The position numbers were made by a program, and so were the translations under genes. Under the pieces are notes generated by a model that was given only the letters and a program-made list of their open reading frames with translations, was not told the DNA's origin and did no database searches. Positions 5,648 to 8,276 of a DNA stretch of 8,276 nucleotides are shown here, piece by piece. Source of the DNA: Nitrososphaerota archaeon (GTDB lineage: Archaea > Thermoproteota > Nitrososphaeria > Nitrososphaerales > Nitrosopumilaceae); the NCBI GenBank assembly GCA_022565935.1, contig JADFJY010000050.1, positions 1 to 8,276 of the forward strand, given 5' to 3'. The first letter of the stretch is position 1, and each line of letters begins with the position of its first letter.

Positions 5648-6910
5648 ATGCATTGGAGAGAAACACTTCCTGATTGGTATATAAAAAAATATGGATATCA
5701 ACCATGTGTTAACATTGGAACTGCTGGTCATGTAGATCATGGAAAAACTACTCTTATTCAGGCATTAACTGGTTCATGGACTAGTGTACATAGTCAGGAA
5801 CTAAAACGTGGAATTACTATTCGTGTAGGATATTCTGATGCTGCATTCTACAAATGCAAAAGTTGTGAGGATCCTTTAGGATATTCCACAACCCCAAAAT
5901 GTAACAACTGTGGAAAGGAAAGTGAATTATCTCGAGTTGTTAGTTTTGTAGACAGCCCTGGACACGAAAGTTTGATGGCAAATATGCTTTCAGGCTCAGC
6001 CTTGATGGATGGTGCATTATTATTAGTTGCTGTAAATGAGAAAGTTCCTAAACCACAAACAAAAGAACATCTTTTAGCCCTTGAAACTCTTAGAATACAA
6101 CAAATAGTTGTAGTACAAAACAAAGTTGACCTACTTTCTTACAAAGAAGTCTTGGCAAACTATCAAGAAATTACAAAGTTTGTTAAAGGAACTTATGCTG
6201 CAAAAGCACCTATAATTCCTATTTCTGCACAATCTGAATTAAACATTGATGCATTAATTGGCTCTATAGAATCAACAATCAAAACACCAGAAAGAGATGA
6301 AAAAAAAGATGCAGTTATGCATGTTTTGCGTTCTTTTGATGTAAACAAACCTGGTACAAAAATAAAAGATATCAAGGGTGGTGTTATTGGAGGTAGTTTA
6401 ACCCAAGGAATTTTTAATGTTGGTGATGAAATTGAAATTAAACCTGGTATTATGAATGAGAAAAAAAAATCTTATGAACCTATAGTAACAGAAATTACTT
6501 CTTTAGGAACTACTGCAGGAATTGTTGAATCAGTAAAGCCTGGTGGTTTGGTTGCTATTGGAACAAAATTAGATCCTTCTTTGACTAGAAGTGATTCATT
6601 TATCGGCTCGGTTATTGGAAAACCTGATACTCTTCCTGAAAATTCTGTTCAGTTAAAACTAGAAGTCAACCTGTTTGATTCTGCAGTAGGGATCACTGAA
6701 GATATCAAAGTTCAACCAATTCAATCAGGAGAACTACTTCGACTAAATATTGGAACTGCTCCTGTATTAGGTAAGGTTAACAAAATAAAATCAAAAAATA
6801 TTGAGATTGAACTTAGAAGACCTGCATGTATCTTTGAAGGTGGAAATGTAGCAATTAGTAGAAGAATTGCTGAAAGATGGAGACTAATTGGTGCAGGAAT
6901 AGTTGGTTGA
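5648..6910 (+). CDS. eif2g: translation initiation factor aIF2, gamma subunit
   Basis: A 420-aa translational GTPase, the core subunit of heterotrimeric aIF2, which binds GTP and carries Met-tRNAi to the small subunit. Visible motifs are: P-loop GHVDHGKT at 27-34; switch I RGITI at 54-58; a zinc knuckle with Cys70, Cys73, Cys85 and Cys88; G3 DSPGH at 102-106 (DAPGH in most homologues); G4 NKVD at 158-161; and G5 SAQ at 193-195. Domains II and III follow, including SFDVNKPGT, GGVIGGS, KPGGLVAIGTKLDPSLT and the C-terminal RRIAERWRLIGAGIV. The ATG at 5648 gives the usual family length. An open frame extends upstream to 5534 but only overlaps S6e. The 3' end overlaps the PIN gene by 8 nt. Confidence 0.97.
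   Translation: MHWRETLPDWYIKKYGYQPCVNIGTAGHVDHGKTTLIQALTGSWTSVHSQELKRGITIRVGYSDAAFYKCKSCEDPLGYSTTPKCNNCGKESELSRVVSFVDSPGHESLMANMLSGSALMDGALLLVAVNEKVPKPQTKEHLLALETLRIQQIVVVQNKVDLLSYKEVLANYQEITKFVKGTYAAKAPIIPISAQSELNIDALIGSIESTIKTPERDEKKDAVMHVLRSFDVNKPGTKIKDIKGGVIGGSLTQGIFNVGDEIEIKPGIMNEKKKSYEPIVTEITSLGTTAGIVESVKPGGLVAIGTKLDPSLTRSDSFIGSVIGKPDTLPENSVQLKLEVNLFDSAVGITEDIKVQPIQSGELLRLNIGTAPVLGKVNKIKSKNIEIELRRPACIFEGGNVAISRRIAERWRLIGAGIVG
6890..6893 (+). promoter_or_regulatory. Possible Shine-Dalgarno for the PIN gene
   Basis: GGTG lies inside the end of the aIF2 gamma gene, 9 nt before the TTG at 6903. It matches part of the archaeal GAGGTGAT core. It is short and could be chance, but it supports this start within an overlapping gene pair. 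Confidence 0.3.
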
Positions 6911-7271
6911 AGTAATCTGTGACACAAATTTTCTAATTCATCTAGCAACTAGGAGAATCAAAAATATTGATAATCTAGATGTAGAAATAGGTCAAATCAC
7001 TTTTGTTGTGCCTCAAGTTGTAAAAAATGAGTTATCTGAATTAGAAAAAAATCCAAAAAAAACTCGAGACATACAATTAACTCTTAATTACATAAAAAAT
7101 TTTAAAACAATTCCTATTCTTGGTACGTTTGCTGACAAAGAATTGCTTGATTATGTTTCAAACAACAAAGTAATTGTTGCCACAATGGATAAAGAGTTAA
7201 AAAAACAAATTAAGAATTATGGAAGTTCTATAATGTCTTTTTCAAATGATAGAATAATTTTAGAATATTAG
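6903..7271 (+). CDS. PIN-domain nuclease, Fcf1/Utp24- or VapC9-like
   Basis: A 122-aa single PIN domain, a fold of metal-dependent ribonucleases. Acidic residues expected at the active site are visible: Asp7 in ICDTNFLIHL, Glu43 in VPQVVKNELSELE, Asp78 and Asp83 in FADKELLDYV, and Asp96 in VIVATMDKELKKQIK. The pattern DTNFL...VP..V..EL...VATxDKELK resembles the archaeal Fcf1/Utp24-like group linked to rRNA processing. The start is the TTG at 6903, overlapping aIF2 gamma by 8 nt, which indicates co-translation. Archaeal genomes often place such a PIN gene beside aIF2 gamma and S6e, which favours a role in rRNA or ribosome processing over a toxin role. No antitoxin-like partner is adjacent. PIN assignment is strong; substrate is inferred. 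Confidence 0.86.
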   Translation: MVEVICDTNFLIHLATRRIKNIDNLDVEIGQITFVVPQVVKNELSELEKNPKKTRDIQLTLNYIKNFKTIPILGTFADKELLDYVSNNKVIVATMDKELKKQIKNYGSSIMSFSNDRIILEY

Positions 7272-7273
7272 AA

Positions 7274-7281
7274 AAATTTAA
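7274..7281 (+). promoter_or_regulatory. TATA-like box for the PEBP gene
   Basis: AAATTTAA lies in the 34-nt gap after the PIN gene, centred about 28 nt upstream of the ATG at 7306. It implies a transcript with little or no leader. Confidence 0.42.
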
Positions 7282-7305
7282 CTTTGAGTATTTCTAAATT
7301 GAGAT

Positions 7306-7761
7306 ATGGGTAATTTTACTTTAGAAAGTGAAGCTTTTGATAATGGCGGAGTGATTCCTAGAAAATATGGTTATAAAAATGGAAACCAAAGTCCACCTCT
7401 AAAGATTAGTGGTGTTCCAGAAAATACATTATCTATAGCTTTAATCATGGATGATCCTGATGCTATGGGTGCTGTTGGAAAAGTTTGGGTACACTGGGTT
7501 TTATGGAATATTAATCCAAATACTACAGCATTAAAAGAAAATTCCATCCCATCTGATTGTCTTGAAGGCAAAACTGATTTTGGAGAAATTGGTTATGGAG
7601 GACCGGCTCCTCCCGATAAAGAACATACATACATCTTCAAACTATACGCATTAGATCGAAAATTAGATGTTGATAAAGACTCAACTAAAAAACAAATAGA
7701 AGATGCTATGAATAATCATATTATTGCAGAAACTAAACTTGAAGGAAGATATTCTCCATAA
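7306..7761 (+). CDS. PEBP family protein, YbhB/YbcL (Raf kinase inhibitor-like) type
   Basis: A 151-aa phosphatidylethanolamine-binding-protein fold. Family signatures are visible: the N-terminal FDNGGVIPRKYGYKNGNQSPPL (residues 11-32), SIALIMDDPDAMG at 43-55, VWVHWVLWNI at 60-69, and GYGGPAPPDKEHTYIFKLYALD at 97-117 containing the conserved GPxPP-H pocket residues. Length is typical of the prokaryotic branch. No signal peptide is present, so it is probably cytosolic. The family binds small anionic or phosphate-bearing ligands; the prokaryotic members' physiological role is poorly defined and I do not assign one. It lies between the PIN gene and aglB with its own TATA-like box, so a functional link to either neighbour is not evident. 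Confidence 0.93.
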   Translation: MGNFTLESEAFDNGGVIPRKYGYKNGNQSPPLKISGVPENTLSIALIMDDPDAMGAVGKVWVHWVLWNINPNTTALKENSIPSDCLEGKTDFGEIGYGGPAPPDKEHTYIFKLYALDRKLDVDKDSTKKQIEDAMNNHIIAETKLEGRYSP

Positions 7762-7785
7762 ATTTCAACTATTTGTGTATTTTTG

Positions 7786-7791
7786 TATAAA
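7786..7791 (+). promoter_or_regulatory. TATA box for the aglB gene
   Basis: TATAAA in the gap after the PEBP gene would place transcription start near 7814, giving a leader of about 10 nt before the TTG at 7825. The 63-nt gap contains nothing else recognisable. Confidence 0.42.
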
Positions 7792-7824
7792 GAGTAATAA
7801 GTAAAGTTTTTTGAGAAAAAACAA

Positions 7825-8276
7825 TTGTTAACAAACAAAAAACTTGTTTCTATAGGTAATTTTGATTTAAAATTAAATCATCTTCTAATAATTGGTATTC
7901 TTGCTTTATCATTTACTGTTTCTTTTTTACTTCGCTCACAAGCAGCTGATTTTGGTTTTGAATTAAATGAGTTTGATCCATTTTTTAATTATAGAGCTAC
8001 TCAGTATATTGTAGATAATGGAATTGGTGCATACTTTGAATGGAATGATTCTCTAAGTTGGTATCCACATGGCAGAGATGTATCTTCAAACTCTCAAGTA
8101 ATGCTTCATCTAACTGCTGCTACGACTTATTGGATATTTGGTGGAGGCTCAGATCTTTATGATTTTACTATACTATTTCCGGTAGTCTTTGGTTCTTTAT
8201 CTGCAATTGTTATTTTTGCCTTAGTTAGAGTCATAGGTGGCACTACTGCTGGATTGTTTTCTGCTTTGTTGTTTTC
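7825..8276 (+). CDS. aglB: oligosaccharyltransferase AglB/STT3, N-terminal part
   Basis: The first 150 residues of a multi-spanning membrane enzyme that transfers a lipid-linked glycan to Asn in N-x-S/T sequons on the outer face of the membrane; the rest lies beyond the window. A first membrane helix spans about 19-37. It is followed by the first extracytoplasmic loop with ELNEFDPFFNYRATQYI (47-62), whose Asp51 corresponds to the metal-binding catalytic Asp of STT3. WYPHGRD (79-85) is another hallmark. Another membrane segment lies at about 112-135. The TTG at 7825 is the first usable start after the in-frame stop at 7798-7800. The C-terminal WWDYG motif cannot be seen. This fits the glycosylated S-layer of ammonia-oxidising archaea. 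Confidence 0.93.
   Translation, partial: MLTNKKLVSIGNFDLKLNHLLIIGILALSFTVSFLLRSQAADFGFELNEFDPFFNYRATQYIVDNGIGAYFEWNDSLSWYPHGRDVSSNSQVMLHLTAATTYWIFGGGSDLYDFTILFPVVFGSLSAIVIFALVRVIGGTTAGLFSALLF

Noticed and set aside
6903..7271. PIN protein as a VapC toxin of a toxin-antitoxin pair
   Set aside because: Its upstream neighbour is aIF2 gamma and no small antitoxin-like gene is adjacent; context favours an rRNA-processing type.

Overview
The window reads as chromosomal DNA of a marine ammonia-oxidising archaeon (Nitrososphaerota/Thaumarchaeota, Nitrosopumilus-like). The case rests on archaeal-only or archaeal-type genes (catalytic primase subunit PriS, ribosomal protein S6e, aIF2 gamma, AglB oligosaccharyltransferase), AT-rich sequence, frequent TTG starts, and TATA-like boxes about 25-29 nt upstream of start codons. 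The genus is an inference; the archaeal assignment is firm.

Layout. (1) 1-268: the C-terminal end of priS. (2) 316-3711: a probable two-gene unit, a very large UPF0182 membrane protein followed with no gap by a small class I glutamine amidotransferase resembling GMP synthase subunit A. (3) 3746-4708: a cytosolic protein with a C39-peptidase-like N-terminal domain and C-terminal TPR repeats. (4) 4709-4782, minus strand: tRNA-Gly(CCC), directly abutting the stop codon of the preceding gene. (5) 4835-5131: two tiny zinc-ribbon proteins (57 and 40 aa) in tail-to-tail orientation with adjacent stop codons. (6) 5206-7271: an information-processing block, S6e, aIF2 gamma and a PIN-domain nuclease that overlaps aIF2 gamma by 8 nt. 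(7) 7306-7761: a PEBP (YbhB/YbcL-type) protein. (8) 7825 to the end: the N-terminal part of the STT3/AglB oligosaccharyltransferase, cut by the window edge.

Genes that open a transcription unit tend to have a TATA-like element at about -25 to -29 from the start codon, which implies leaderless or nearly leaderless mRNAs. The two downstream operon genes (amidotransferase, PIN protein) instead have Shine-Dalgarno-like sequences inside the preceding gene. S6e, aIF2 gamma and the PIN protein are a coherent translation/ribosome set. No mobile element, CRISPR array or intergenic stretch over 300 nt is present. I see no multi-gene defence or biosynthetic system. The less-described items are the zinc-ribbon pair, the shared divergent promoter, the degenerate C39-TPR protein and the amidotransferase with an altered oxyanion loop.
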